From the NCBI RefSeq assembly GCF_954871325.1, contig NC_088775.1, positions 9,277,561 to 9,341,560 of the forward strand: a DNA stretch of 64,000 nt. The letters are read 5' to 3'. Below are positions 13,001 through 28,000 of this stretch, one piece after another. The translations under genes and the position numbers were made by a program. The stretch comes from Gordionus sp. m RMFG-2023 (lineage: Eukaryota; Nematomorpha; Gordioida; Chordodea; Parachordodidae). Position 1 is the first letter of the stretch. Every line of letters begins with the position of its first letter. The notes below the pieces were generated by a model. The model searched no databases, was not told where the DNA came from, and saw nothing but the letters and a program-made list of their open reading frames with translations.

Positions 13001-16000
13001 TTCTAATAATGAAAATGGTTTTATAGAGCCCTGAGTTATTGAATATATTTCGGTTAAAATCAGATTTTAAAAAAAGGGCTAAAATAAATTATTTAAAGTT
13101 GGAAAATATAACTGATCATTTGTTGAATACGTTTATTTTTGATTTTAAAAAAATCTCACTTTCCAAAAACATCTATTCCATTATTTGTAGATTATCTATA
13201 TCACTATAAATATCACAGAATTTTTTCGCCATAAACCTTTGAGTCATTTTTTTTAGGTTACTGGCAATAGTTAGGTAAGGGCTAAATGTCGGCTAAATCG
13301 GTTCAATCTACAGGCACATGTCGGATAAAATACGTTAGAACTAATGCGTTTTAATTTATATTAGTTTCTTTCAAATTAGATCGGCTATATTTTTGAGGTG
13401 AACTCGGAGACCAAAGTGATAGTTTTCAACTCGGCTAAAAATTGGCTTAAACGGCTAAAGATATAGCCATTACCCAACTATACTAGCGATACAATTATTG
13501 CCTGATTTTGTACGGTGTCGGTATACATGTTATTTATAAATATATACAGAGTTATAATATGATAAATTCAACAAAGAATTTTTGGATTCCATTTCATCCT
13601 TGTTAGCCACGATCTCCTTCATGTTGATGAACCAGGATTCTGCGTTGAACCGGTTTTTGTATCTCCTTGGTACGTTTAACGTTCCATATTTTTCACAAAA
13701 CAAATTTTTATTTGTTATAATTATATATTATATGTTACGTATAATTTGACTGCCATTTTAATTTCATGTGGCATTTTAGACTATCAAATATGTCACATTT
13801 TACTACTCTGCCTCAATATAGGACAACCACTCTTCGTACATCATTATTTTTAAAAATTCATATAATATATAAAAAGGTTAAATTTATTAAATGAGCTTTT
13901 GGATCATTATAGTTATAGTAATGAACACAATTACAATCTTTTACGAGTATATAATTTGAAGCATTTGATGTCCTCAAATCATTTTAGGATTATGGCAAGA
14001 TTAAAAATTGGGACGTGATTCAATTAATTTTTCCTAATTTGTTTATTCTTTTGGTGATCTTTAATGACTTACGAAAACCCTAGAAAGATGAATAAAAATC
14101 GCTAGATCTAAAAATATTTAAGATCAAATAGTAGTAGTTATACATTGTTTGGAATAGTTACTAGAAAAATCGAGATAAAATTTTGATTTAAAAAAAAATG
14201 TTTAAAAGTACTGTGAGACATCTCATATAACGTGATTTAATTTCCTCAAAATTTATATGCAACGGAAAGGGTAGTCTCGATCTTCATCAAATCGGAAATA
14301 TATGAGAAATTATGAACAGTTAGCTGCAAACGCATAGTCCTTGTATGTAGAATAAAATGACACTTACGATCATAATATTTGGGATCAGTTAAGAAAAGGA
14401 TGAACATAGTTTTTAAATGTATGAATTTATGTGATATCATTTTTTTTTATTGAAATATATAGTGTTGAAAATCGTCTCGTTTTGAGCTATTTTTAAAAAC
14501 GGCCAACTCAATATTACCTCCAGAAAAATATGAGGCAAGCCTAAAGATTATGCTCAACATATATTATCAAAATCTCGAGGCTTAGGCAATACTTTTCTGG
14601 CTAAAATTTTGAGTTAAGCCGTTAAACAACACTTACGCAATTTTTAATTTCCTTGTAATTATGATATGGCTAAAGAAAATAAAATATTTCTAGTTTTTTA
14701 TATATAATATAATTGAAGGATTACCATAATATTTCCTAAAAAGCTCGTTTAAAATTGTTTTTTATTTTAAATTTAAAATATTATTTATCATGAGAAAGAT
14801 AGAAGGTGGTCGTTTTTTTTATATAGGCAGAGTGGTAAACCAAAAACATAAATCGTGAGACGATCTTACAATTTTGCTATTAACTCCAGTGTGATTTTTA
14901 AACTTTAAAAAATAATGCGTTATTTATTTATTTATTTTAAAAAAAATACATTATAATTGAAATTACCTATATAAAAATGGTATAGTGATTATAGCGATAG
15001 AAACTGCGAATCCGATAAAAATCTTATACAAGATATTCGAACTATTTCGGCCCTTGCCATTCGTGAGAACTCTGGCAGTTTTATCTCCAGTCACCAACTC
15101 CTTATCATTATTAAAGGCGGCGGAAAACCTAAGGTTTATCATGTTAGAGTCTAATATAGTTAAATCTTGGGTATCGTCCTGATATAACAGTATATCTTTC
15201 AAGTTTCGCGTTATAGGATCCAACGTTCTTATCACGAAATCTCGAAATATGTAATGAGCTGCTTGTAATTCATTTAAATGAATGGGTTGAATAATAAGCT
15301 ATATATATTTTAAAAAAGAAATCGGTAATGAATGATTTTCCAAATTTTGCCTTTTGGCGGTTTTATAGCAAATCGATAATATAACCCGGTTTTGATTTAT
15401 CTTTGAAAACATGAACCTTACAAATGGGAATTGCAATTCGGGAACATACCCCGTTTTCTCATTTATCTTTGAAAAAACCTTACAAATGGAGATTGCTACC
15501 CTTTCTATTTTTTTTCTCGTCAATTTTATTTTTTCATTTTAATATTTATTTCTTAAAAAAAATAATCAAAAAAAAATGTTAGGTTTGAAATTTGGAGGAA
15601 TAAGTTTCTTCTAGAGGTCTGAAAATGGCAAAATTTTTAGGCCCCTTTGGGTTAATTTTGCTTGGCCCAGTTCATTTCCAATTTATTTTACTAAGGTTGC
15701 CAGGCTCGGCTTAAGTGGAACCCAAATTATAGAAGTTGAAAACCAAAATAAACAATTATTATTGGAGAGTTTTTAAATTAAAAACACTACATTTTATGGA
15801 TTATCATTTCTATGAAGTATCAGAATTTTTTAATAATCGAGCCTAATAATTGCTTTCATAATTTCATGGCTGAAATGTTTATAGAAATAAAACTTTTTAA
15901 AAAAAAAAATGACAACGGGTTCAACTTCAGACTAAAATAAAAGGAGAATTTTTTTTGTTAGATTTAAAAAAATTAACTATTTTTTTAATAATTATTATTC

Positions 16001-19000
16001 ATAAATGTGATGATAAATTATTATTCATTTTATTTATTTCAAAAAAAAAAAATAATTTAACTATCTGAGAATTAAACAGGTCAAAATTTTAGGCCATACC
16101 CGGATTGGAAGAAAATTTATTTACATCCCCAACCAGGATTTAAAAAATTTAATTTTCGAAACCGGCCCGAGCCGGCCTAAAAGCCTTTTATTTTCGAACA
16201 CGGCCGGTTTTAATTTTTAAAATTTATTTTCGTACCCAGTTCCGAATTTGTTATTTTTGATTTACGGCCTGGCCCGGATTACTTAAACTCACATATTATA
16301 AATAATTTTGACTCTGTTTGGCAATAAGTATAAATGTATTGCTAAACTAAATACTTCATTGCGGGTAAATATAATTTAAGCCTCGAGATTTGTCAAATAG
16401 AGGTCTAACCTTTCTGCTCCCCTATGAGCAAAATCTCCAGGCTTAGGTAATATTAATTTGGTTAAAATCTTAAACAGCGGGCTGTTTAGCAACACTAATG
16501 CTCCATTATATAATTTTCCAAACATTTTTCTAACTGATTAAATGATATAATGTAAAAAAAATAATGCTTGAGCCTTGTGCAGATCTCCGATAAATTCTTA
16601 TAATAAAAAAATCTTACTTTTATTGACGATGGTTATTTTATTTTTCTTCACGATACATTTATTCGCTTTTAAATCGCATCTGAAATTGTCACGATCGTAT
16701 TTGTGGAACAGGATATCCAAAGCTCTACTCATCATATCCGCTAAAATCGTCTAATATCAAAGTTTATAGTTTAGTTTTGATAATTTGTATAATTTGGCAC
16801 CTTATTAAATAAAGCTCGCGTTACAAATAATAAAATTCTAAATTTTATAAAAGACACAGAATTGGAATAACTTGTTCTTTTATTAGAGCCAGGGAAAATT
16901 TTTTTTTATTTTTCCTTAGTTCCTGCAAAATGTATAAATCCGCCTAAAATAAGAATTTGGGAAATATGACACTATTCTATTATTATTTATAACGAGCATA
17001 AACTTTATAATTATATATGTTTTCGTTACCGACGATGCGTTTAATCTAAATAGGCAATACATGGATTGCTCCTAGGCGATGTGCGTAATATTTTTAGAAA
17101 CTCTTTTTCAAATTTATAGGGTGGGGTATTCTACACGGTCTGGAATAGAAGGCCTAACGCGCTAAATAAGTGTTATGTTGAAAAATATCACATTCATTAA
17201 ATTATTAAACTTCAAATTTAATTTATTTCGTTTTTTTTGTAGGAAATAATGTAGCAGCATGTTTCAAACAAGGCACTCACTTGCTTATTAGATACCCTTA
17301 AAACATCAAACGATCAAAATATATCACTAAGTGTGCGTTTGCAAAAATGTGACTTTTTCCCCCGATGGAACTATCGGCGACCGGAGCGATGTAAAATCTA
17401 ATCAGCCGCCGTCATTAAGGGCAGCGTGAATCTGACTACATATTTTTTTGATAACATACACAATAAAATATTACTTTTTATATAAACTATTACTTTTTAT
17501 ATAAGCTATTGATTTTTTTTCAGGAAGCTAAAAATATAATATACACTAATTAGTAATACTGTATTTTATTCTTTATTGAAAAAAAAACTAATAAATTCAA
17601 ATAAATTTCCAATTTATAGAACGAGAAGCAAATTCTAATATTCTTTTGCAATGCCTTCCCACCCATTTAATTATGCCAATCATAGTTACAATGCTAACTT
17701 CTTTTTAACCAATAATCCAAAAAAAGGCGCTATTACCTACCTTCTACAAGGAAATTACTATAAATAACTATATCCATTTCATATTCTCGGTTGATAGATA
17801 ATACATTAATTAATGGATAAATTCTTGTAACAATTATATGTCATACCATAATATCCAACAACAGGATAAATAATGAAATGGTCAAAATCCACCTAAAAGA
17901 AAATACCGAGCCTACAAACTTTCCAAGTTACACACTCGTCTTTCACATTAGGAAAACTGACGGAACAATAAATACATCGGTTATCGAAGAATAAAGTCCC
18001 AGAAGCTATTGACCCAAAGACCATTCCAATTGAATGGGTACTTTAACTGAAAAAGAAGGATGCCAGAGTCAGAATTTATGGAAACGTTGGTCGAAAAATT
18101 TATTTTAAAAAAAACTACATGGTATAACTAAATATACAAAGTAGTAAAAAAAAAGAATCGTGATATTGGACTCTGGAAGAAATGATTTTGGTTATGTATA
18201 TAAATCGAAATTAAGTGAAATAAAATACATGTTTTGAATTTATATTCTATAACTATTATTACAATTATATTGGTGTGTTTCTACCGGTAACATTATAATT
18301 GTTTCTGTAATTATAGTCGAAGTTTATATCATTATAACTAATTTTATAATTATTTTATCATAATTGTTTTTTCCTTTTTTTATTAAATTTTAGCTTAACA
18401 TTCTTTATATCTATAGTAATATTATATATATTCTACTTTATATTTTTATGGTCTTTTACAGGCGCGTACGCAGGAATTTGGTCTGGGGGCAAGGAGGGGG
18501 GGAATAAAATTTTTTAAGAAATATTATTGTTATTTAAAAATATCAAGCATAAATTTATGACCCAAAATTGAAATTTGAATTTTTTGAGCCTTTAAAATTT
18601 ATATATAAAGTATAAAAAATTTAAATGTGGAAATATAAATTAATACACAAAAAGTTTCTTAGGAATAATTGTATTTTGTATGTTTGAGCTAATTTTATAA
18701 TTATCAATCCTTGCTTGGCGCTAAATGCCTATGAATATTCAAAAGATCCAAATCATTCAATCTACTTTTAGAAGTTGTATTTCATAGGTATGTTTTTCAA
18801 AGACTTGCGGCCCGGCCCCTGGGCCGGACCGTATTTTATTTTTTTTAAACATACCCGGGCCCTGAGCTGTATATTTTAAAACCAAATATTTGAAATCGCC
18901 ATTTTTAGCTATAAAAATCAAAAATAAATTAAATTTATTCTAAAAAAATTTGGGCCGGGCCGAAAATTTTTTTTAAAAAAATCCGGGCCGTGCCCTGCAA

Positions 19001-22000
19001 ATGGTACCTGAGCAGGGCTCTGTTATTCTTCTTAAAAAAGAGAATGTTCTCTCAATGGGAAGAGTTGCTAATATATATAATTTTAATACATTGGGAATAT
19101 ATTCTAAAATGTATATTTGAAATAATGCAAAGCATCCATAGTATTTTTGGGACTGTATCAACCATAGTTAATCTTTTAATCATAGTTATTCAGCTAATAA
19201 GGCATCATAAGATACTTTAACATCTTCATGATAAAAATCTAACAAATATATTTTTTTTCTATCATCATCAAAAAGGTTGGAAAGGCTTTTGTGAAAGTAA
19301 TATCAGCGGATTTGTAAATGCTGCATGATGAATTAAAAACCATTCATTTATTTGGGTTATAAATGTATCTAAGAGAGGGGGCATTTGTTTTATAATACTC
19401 TTCTATTGATCCTATATTAATGTTTTGACGATGAGCTTGCTTGCTGCAAGTCGAGGGAGACAAATATTAAACATGTATAGCTCTGCTTTTGACTCAACAA
19501 TAACATATAAAATATGTTCTTCATCACCATTAGCTCTAATTTCCTTGAGTTTTAATAAAATGCTCTCCGCTATTCTCATCTTCTTAATCAAGTCAATGTC
19601 ATGTTTTTGAAAATTATTACATAAAATAGTTGTCTAATTTAATAATACATTCTAATGAGAAAAAAAATTTGGAATAAGTATGAATCCAATAATTTTCTTG
19701 CTCTGAGGAAATATTTCTTTCAAGCCATTGTGATATTTTAGTAATAGCATTAATAATCGGCTCCTCTAACTCCATAAAAGTGTTATGCATGATGGCGGAG
19801 ACTCGATCTCGTTGGACAAGCTTGCAATTTCTTTCTCCCTGTTGGACAAGGAGTTTTAGAAATAATCAATATTTGACTAGAAATTTAGATAAATAATACG
19901 GCACTAAAATTTGAAAATAATATGTAAATTACGCCAAGGAAAACTTGAAATCGAAATTAATTGATAAAATAACTTAGTAGATGAATGTGATAAATAAATA
20001 TAATTAAATATATATATATGAGATAGGAATAAATATTAACAAATATAAATAAATATTAAAAAATATAAATTAATATAAACAATAATATTTTTGAAAAATA
20101 TAATCCGGCATCTGCATTTTTTGGCTTGGAGGGGGGGGGGGATTTGTCTCCCTGCCCCCCCCCCGCTGCGTACGCGCCTAGTCTTTTATTTATAATACTA
20201 GTTGATAACCCGTCAAGAATGATGGGAATAATAAAATCTTAAACTATTAGATGAAACTTTTTTTAAAATACACTTTTTAAAATAAAATAAATGACAAATT
20301 TTAGTGATTATTTATTTATTTTATTAAATTTAGCGTAAAATATATGAAATTGTAATTAAAAATGTAGGGTAGATATTGATAAATTGGTATTGTATTTTCC
20401 AGAGTTCAAATATTGTTGTTGAGATATATATTAGCATATTTTGGGGTGGTAATATGAGAAAAATGTTTATTTTTCAATTGGCTAAATATAATTTAAATTT
20501 ATTTGTTAAATCTAAATTATAATAAGTACTTAGGATAGTGAGGGAGGTTAATTTTCTGGCATAGAAAGATATATAGGTATTTTATACTATTTGCAGAGCC
20601 CCCATATTGTGGTTAAGATAAAAAAAAATTTTACTGCCATATTTTGGGGTGGTAAATAATTTAAATTTATTTGTTAAATCTAAATTGTATAAAAATAATT
20701 TTATAAAAATTAAATAAATTTTACTTTAATTGAATATAAATACTTACACGCTAAAATAGGCCTATTCAAAAATAATTCGAATATTCGATTCGATTCGATT
20801 CAAATAATTACGAATACGAATAATAAATTATTTGTTTTATCTGAATACGAATAATCATTTATTCGATTCGAATAAAACGAATTATTCGTAATATTTAATA
20901 AATTGTTTAATAAATCTAACATTTGTCATAGGAAGAATGGGAGGATCTTATAAAAATTAAAGCTATACTATTGCCTTTAAATGAAACTACAAATATGGTA
21001 TGTGGGGAGAATTATCCTACTTATAATTTGGTTATACCTTATTATATTTTAATTCTTGAACATCTAAAAAATGAAAAACCTGGTTTCCATAAATCCTTTA
21101 ACAATAGTTCCAAAGTAGCAGTGATAAATTGTTGGGCTATTATAATTTAACTGCCGATGATGCAATAATAACCACAATATTAGATCCCAGGCTTAAAGTA
21201 GAATATTTTAAATCAATATCTGTTGATTATGATATTGATATATCCAAGTTAATGGACAAATTTAAAGAGATTTACAAAAGATATACAGGTATTTAATTTA
21301 CCCCCATTTAAATATGATTTTATTTTATAAGCTCATAATTATAACTGTCAAACAAATAAGGATAAAATTCAACAAAACAGGCTATACATTGTTTTTAAAC
21401 AAAATAATATTCAACTGTGTGAAATAGATTTTTATCTGAGTGAACCAAGAGCAAAGAGTGATACTGACCCGTTAATGTGGTGGAAGGCAAATGCATATCG
21501 GATCCCCATACTATCGAAAATGGCAAGGGATTATCTATCTATACAAGGAACATCAACTGCTTGTGAAAGGCTTTTCTCAGTTGGAACTAATTTATTGTCA
21601 AAAAACCGCATGTCATATAAGGAAGAAAATATAAGAAAAACTCTTTGCCTTAAAAATTGGCTTAAATTTTAAATTAGATTAATAATATATATTTTAATTT
21701 TGTTTATAACTTGATTATATATTATTTATTATCAGATTATTGATTACATATTATTATAATTTTTTCTGTTTAAAATCAAATTTGTAATAAAAAAATTTGT
21801 CAATATATTTGAGTATGATTTATTTTATTAAAAAAATTAATTCGAAATATTCGAATAATTTGAATCGAATACAAATAGTAGATTTTATTATTCGTACGAA
21901 TTCAAATAGTAAATTATTCGATTCGAATTCGTTTTTGAATAGGCCTACGCTAAAATTAATATGAGATAAATGTTTATTTTTCAATTGGCTAAATATAATT

Positions 22001-25000
22001 TAATTTGCTATTTTAAATTTAATAATATTCATTCTTACCATATATCGAAGGTGGCTGAGTTGAAGAACGTTTGCCTTTAAAACGTTAAGTTATAGGTTCG
22101 AATCCCGTGATATACAAAAAATTTTCTTAAAATTTAACATTAGAGATAGTCTCCATCGATTTATTTAACAATAAGAGGATAGGAAAGTTGATAGAAAAAA
22201 TAAAAATTAACATTTAGATGATAGGAAAGTTGATAGGAAAAATAAAAATTATACGAAAACGTTCATTTCTTGATTACGGTGATTATATATATAGTTACAG
22301 TGTTGTGCAGATTTAACATATTTCTTTAATTCGTTTATAAATAAATTATTTAACTTGTAAAAATTGATAAGAATATATAAATATGTTATTTGGAAATATT
22401 TTAAATCAAATCTGCACAACATTGCATATTATTTGTTTATAGTTTTGCGGCTATAAATTAAATATTTAAAGTATCGATAATTGTAAAAGTTAATTTATTT
22501 TCTTGTTGAAATAATATTCAAATGTTTTTTATATATACAATTAACTTTTACCGAAAGATATATGTTAGCGTCAATTTTACTTTAAATCATTTTTTGAGCG
22601 CGTTTTTCAAAATTTAAAAATCTGATTTTACCGGAAATATATTCTATCATATTTGGAATACCTATCTTATGAATTGTAGATAATTTTTCCGAGAACTATT
22701 AAACTCAATATAATTTATTTTTCCATTTTTTTTATATAAATTATAAATGACTCAAAAGTTATCTGTAAAATAAATTATTTACAATTCATAAGTTATGTAT
22801 GCTAAAAGTGCTGTTCTAAATTTTTAAAAACACTCAAAAAATGATTTAAAGTTGAAAAAATAACACATTGCCGGGGAAAAACACATTGACGCTAACACAT
22901 ATATATATATATATACTGATAATTGTGATAGAGCTCATTATTTTATTTTCCCTTAAATATATATCTTCTTAGTGCAAGCTGGTGGGGAAATAGACTATTT
23001 ATTCCTGAACTCGCATAGTATATTACCAAATACGAAAAGCCCCTTATTAAAAAAAAATTGATGTTTAGAGACATGAAAACAATTTCCGTATAATTCTTGC
23101 GCTAAAAAAATTGTCTAATTCGATCCTATACCCCTAACAATTGTTAGTATTTCATTGTATTATAATGTAAGTTTAAAATGTAATTTATAATTTTAATTCA
23201 TAATAGGAAATTATATGATTAATTTTAAATTAGTTTATTAAAGCTTTTTATAATTTAAATAATATTTAAAGATAACCCATTATTGGGAAATATTATTATA
23301 TTACAATTTTAATATCAATTCGCCCCATATAGTTTAAGAATTGTTGACATATTAATTATTGTTATTTGATCCTCTCCCCATGTAACATACATTTTTTTAA
23401 AATTTTATTCGATGCATGATATTTTTATGGTCTTTTATTTATAATTTTATATTTGTTTGTAAATTGTTTTGCGGTTATAATTCAAATATTTAAACTATCG
23501 ATAATTGTAAAAGTTAATTTATTTTCTTGTTGAAATAATATTCAAATGTTCTTTATATACATTTAACCTTTACCAAAAGATATATATGTTAGCTTCAATA
23601 TGTTTTTTTTCCGACAATTTGTTATTTTTGCATCTTTAAATCATTTTTTGAGCGCGTTTTTTAAAATTTAAAAATATAATTTACCGAAAATGCATGACAT
23701 CATGTTGAATACCTACCCTATGAATTTGAGACAATTTTTCCAGAACTATTAAACTTAAATTATAAATGACTCTAAAGTTATCCTTAAAATTATCTACAAA
23801 TTGACCCTAAGATCTATAATGATAAATTGTGATGAATTTATTACCACTTAAATAAATATCTTTAATTATTGTCTAACTTCGATCCTTAAAATCCCTACAA
23901 TATCATTTATTTCTTTATGGGCTCTATTTATTAGATTACTAATGTTACGATATCTTGAAATGTCATTAGATTTTTTTATCTTCGCTTTCAATGTAAAGCC
24001 AGCCATCTGGTTATAACTTTTAATTTAATCAACACTCAGAATAAACTGGTTCCCTATTCTTCCGCTAATCGTTGTCTTGAAACAGCATGCTCGACAAATT
24101 ACTTTTAGACGATTTAAAATATCTTGGATGGACTAATTTTTTTCACTCTGGGGAACACGGTGTTGAATTAAAAAAATTTGTGTAGTCCGGATTTCTTTAT
24201 ATTTTATTTTCTCAATATTTTTTACCATAAAAGTGATTTCTTTCTCTATCGTATAATGCCAATAGGCGTAACCGGGAGGGGTAAGACAAGGGTTAAATTT
24301 CCCCCTTTGGATTGCCTGTTCTCGTAAATATTATTTTCAGCGAATAAAAATATTTTTCCATTAAAATGTAAATTATTTTTTAAAATAAAAAATCAAAATT
24401 TTTAAAAAAAAAGGACTGCCGGCGCACGGCTTCAATTGGAGTATACTGTAAAAGACCTATCCTGTATGTTTCAGAAAATATGTTCATAAACTATAGAGTC
24501 ATTTTATTTGTATATACTAGCAATACACTGATTGACCGAAATATTACCAGTCAATACTCACGTATCGCCTACGCACATCGTGGGGAACATATAATGTACA
24601 TCTCCCAAGTAGTTTGTGTTATTTTTGATTGCTCCAATCTTGACATTATTCTGGGTTGATCTCTTTGCATATAAATCCCAATACAAATCTATCCAATAAA
24701 ACTTGATGAGGAGATTATCGTATGATTTTTTTGAACGGTCTATAAAACATAAAAATTGATAATAAATTTAATTTTTTTTAACGTTCTACAAATTAAAATT
24801 TTTTTAATTCACAATAATTGACATTCCTAGTTTCTATTTAGAGCTTGTAAACTAGAGCCCTGCCCTATTTCTCAGATCTGATCTTGCCAGATTTAGAAAA
24901 CAAAAATAAAAATAGAATTGTTTTAGGAAAACCTTACGATTTATTTAAAGAAAAATTATATGCACTCAAGAAAGATAAAAAAATTTTCCCTCTTCAAGAA

Positions 25001-28000
25001 CCACAATTTATGAAATGAATTAAGAAAACAAAATATTTTTTCCTGTCGTGTTGCCAATGACATATAACATCAACTAGATTAAAGTTTCCTAAATTAAAAT
25101 AAATTTGTATTTGAAGCGTCGTTGAATAAAATAAAAATCAACTGGTGACGCCATTTTTGTTGCTCATGTAAAAACTTGATTTTTTAAAAAATAAATGAGA
25201 ATCTTTGAATAAATTTTTTTTCTAAGTTTTCATAAAAATCTAATTTATAAATGCCTAACCTTGATTTCACAATTAGCGCGAATTAGTGGGCGAAGAATTC
25301 AAAAATATAACATGTTTTGTATAATTAGCCGCGAAAGCGTTATTTAAATGAATGTATCATAAGGCAAGATAATATTATATGTCATTAGATTGGAGAGCTT
25401 TCGCTTACACACAGTGAATGATATGATGTAAGATAGTTATTAAAATTTCCTAAGGTAATATCGTCATTAGCTTGGGGAGGGGGAGGGGTGTAGAAGTAGC
25501 TGTTTTTAAGATAGTCACTTTAAAATATTAACATTTATAAATAAATTATATCGATGGAATATTTTTAGATTACACTCTTCATACACTATAATTTAAAATA
25601 TAATATTTAAATTGATATATTTTACTAAGACCAAACAGGATGCCATCTTTTTCAATATTCCAAGGCGTTACATTGAAATTATAAACATAGAATGAAAAAT
25701 TTGATTGGGTTTCCATCGTAATTTTTTGCGACGCGTCTATAAAATCGATTATATCCTGATCAATCCCCAAAAATATTATACCTGTTGCATATTTAAAAAT
25801 TAATTGTTTTTTACTGATATACCCTTTATTATGTACTTATAAATATCAACCTTAGATGTATTAATCTTCCTCAAATATTGAAAATCTGCATTTCTAGTAC
25901 ATTAGGAATCTATTATAGTCCTCAGATTGATCAAAATTCCTTGAAAATTAGTCAATTCATAAATAAGGACTTATATCAAAGACTTGCTTGCCCGGATCAA
26001 AACCCGGCCCAGTTATACAGGCTGGTCCATATAAATTATTTTCTAAAATAAACCTTGGACTTAAAAATATTTATTCCTATAACCTGGGCCGGGCCGAACA
26101 AATTAATTTTTTACAATCTCGGGCCTATTTCAAATGTAATATATTAAAAAAATTATAGAATGATATACATTCATTCACTTTACCATTTCAAAACTATTTA
26201 TCTCTCGTTAAATAAATACTTAATTAATGAGAGAAAGGTAAATCTGTTTTTTTTTCCACTATATAATTTTTAGTCAAAATCTCACAATTTTATAAAATAT
26301 ATTATATTAATTTGAGACTAATTTTATAATTTTTATTTTTAATCAAAAATTACATAAACTATAATATAGAAAGAAATAGTTACTATTTAAATTACAAATA
26401 TAATATCCAAATTCAACTAATATGACATACAAGTAATTTTTTTTATATAGATTATCAAATTTTATAAATTATTAGAAAATAACTTACAAAATAGCCAACC
26501 ACATCCTTTTAATTTGTCCTTATATATATACTTTACTTCATTAAGTATTAAATAATTTAATTTAGATACTATCATAATTTGATTTTTAGTCAATCAAACA
26601 TTCAATATTACAAAAATAGAATAAATTTCGACAAAAATGAAAACAAATGGACTCCTTTTCTTTAATTATAAATAAAAGGTAATCTTCTTTTTTTAAAATC
26701 AAGAAATTTTAAAAGTTATTAAGATACCATGCCGAATTGATATATTTTTTTCGAGCCGTATTTATTTTTAAACCCCGTGTCTTAAAAAAAAATTAAAAAA
26801 ATAATACGGGCCGGATCTAAAAATATAAAACACAGCAGGGCCGAATTTATTTTTTAGAAATCCAGGCCAAGCCTTGAAGTTGGTACCTCTACAATGTTAT
26901 ATTGATCCTTTTTCACTTCCAAGTTCTAACATAAAGGGTTAGGTTTGTACCATTTATACTAAAGAAATAAATGTAACTTTGAAAAACAGAGTTTGATAAA
27001 AAAAAAATCTTCAAAGATTTTCTGAAGATTTTTGTCCAAAATTTTGATCAAAAATTTTTGAAAATCACAAAATGAAAGATTTTTTTATAAGAAGATCAAA
27101 ATATTTTTCTAAAAAAAATTGTTTCATCATGAAAAATTTGATCATAAAACTTGCATGAGGTTAAAAATCTAATCCAGCCCATTTTAAAAATCGGCTTTTT
27201 AATAACGCAGATTTTCAAAAAAATCTTCTTTCATATAAAACTTTCATCTAAAATAAATCTTCATTCAAATAAAACTTTCATCTAAAAAAAAAATCTTTAT
27301 TCAAAAAAATCTTCTATTAAATAAATCTTCATTTAAAAAAATCTTCATCTAAAAAAAGAGACCCGCGTGTTAATTTTTTAAATATGCCCAAGCGGAGCCT
27401 AAAAAATTTTTAGAAAAATATATCCAGGCTAGGCCATATATTTTAAAAGCGAATATTTTAAACGCCATTATTAGAAGAAATGTAATATATTTTTAAAAAA
27501 TCCAGGCCGGGCCGAAAAATATTTTTAAAAAAATCCGGGTTTACTTGAAAATATAAAACCTGATGGCCGAACCAAAAAAGATTTTTTTTTAAAAAAAATT
27601 TAAGCAGGGCTATGCAAATAGTACATCTCCAGGTCTCTGAAAAAAAATCTTTAGAAATCAAAATCCCTTTTATTTTGAAGAAAAATACTCAAATCTAACT
27701 TAACAATCTTCATTCAACGTTTTTGATCTCCACTTTAACCACTTTCTAAGTTTATTTGGGTATTTACTATATTTTTAGCCAACCAGGTTTTTTGACGAAA
27801 ACTATCACTTTGACCTCGGGGTTTTTCTTGAAAAGATAGCAGCTCAAATTTAGAAAACTAAAATAAATTAAAGCGCCTTAATGTTAACGGATTTTAGCCG
27901 ACATTTAACTATTACCCAACTATACCTAAACTCTTTCAATAACTTTAAAACTTATAAATCTTTATTGAGAGATTTTTTTAAAAAAAGGCCATGTAGGGAA

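Larger units (their letters stand above)
20181..22298. other. repeat block around the 20757-21947 hAT insertion
   Basis: The string GTTTATTTTTCAATTGGCTA occurs both at about 20467 and at 21970, flanking the hAT insertion. ACTAGTTGATAACCCGTCA near 20199 resembles motifs common near insect-type repeat ends; I cannot place it in a family. No host exon was seen. Confidence 0.45.

Noticed and set aside
15299-15523. Open minus-strand frame just upstream of cyclase exon 5
   Set aside because: It ends at a stop in the intron, has no family similarity and contains an imperfect internal repeat; the phase-matched acceptor at 15259 explains exon 5 better.
17341-17430. GC-richer patch considered as a missing cyclase exon
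   Set aside because: No frame shows ectodomain similarity or has usable splice sites.
22040-22116. A functional tRNA-Leu or tRNA-Ser gene
   Set aside because: The acceptor stem does not pair in register, the long variable arm is absent and the anticodon loop lacks the usual U33, so it is called a relic.
24000-24170. Higher-complexity patch reading [14 protein letters not shown] on the minus strand
   Set aside because: The frame is short and closed on both sides, no splice phase joins it to cyclase exons 3 and 4, and I could not link it to a family.
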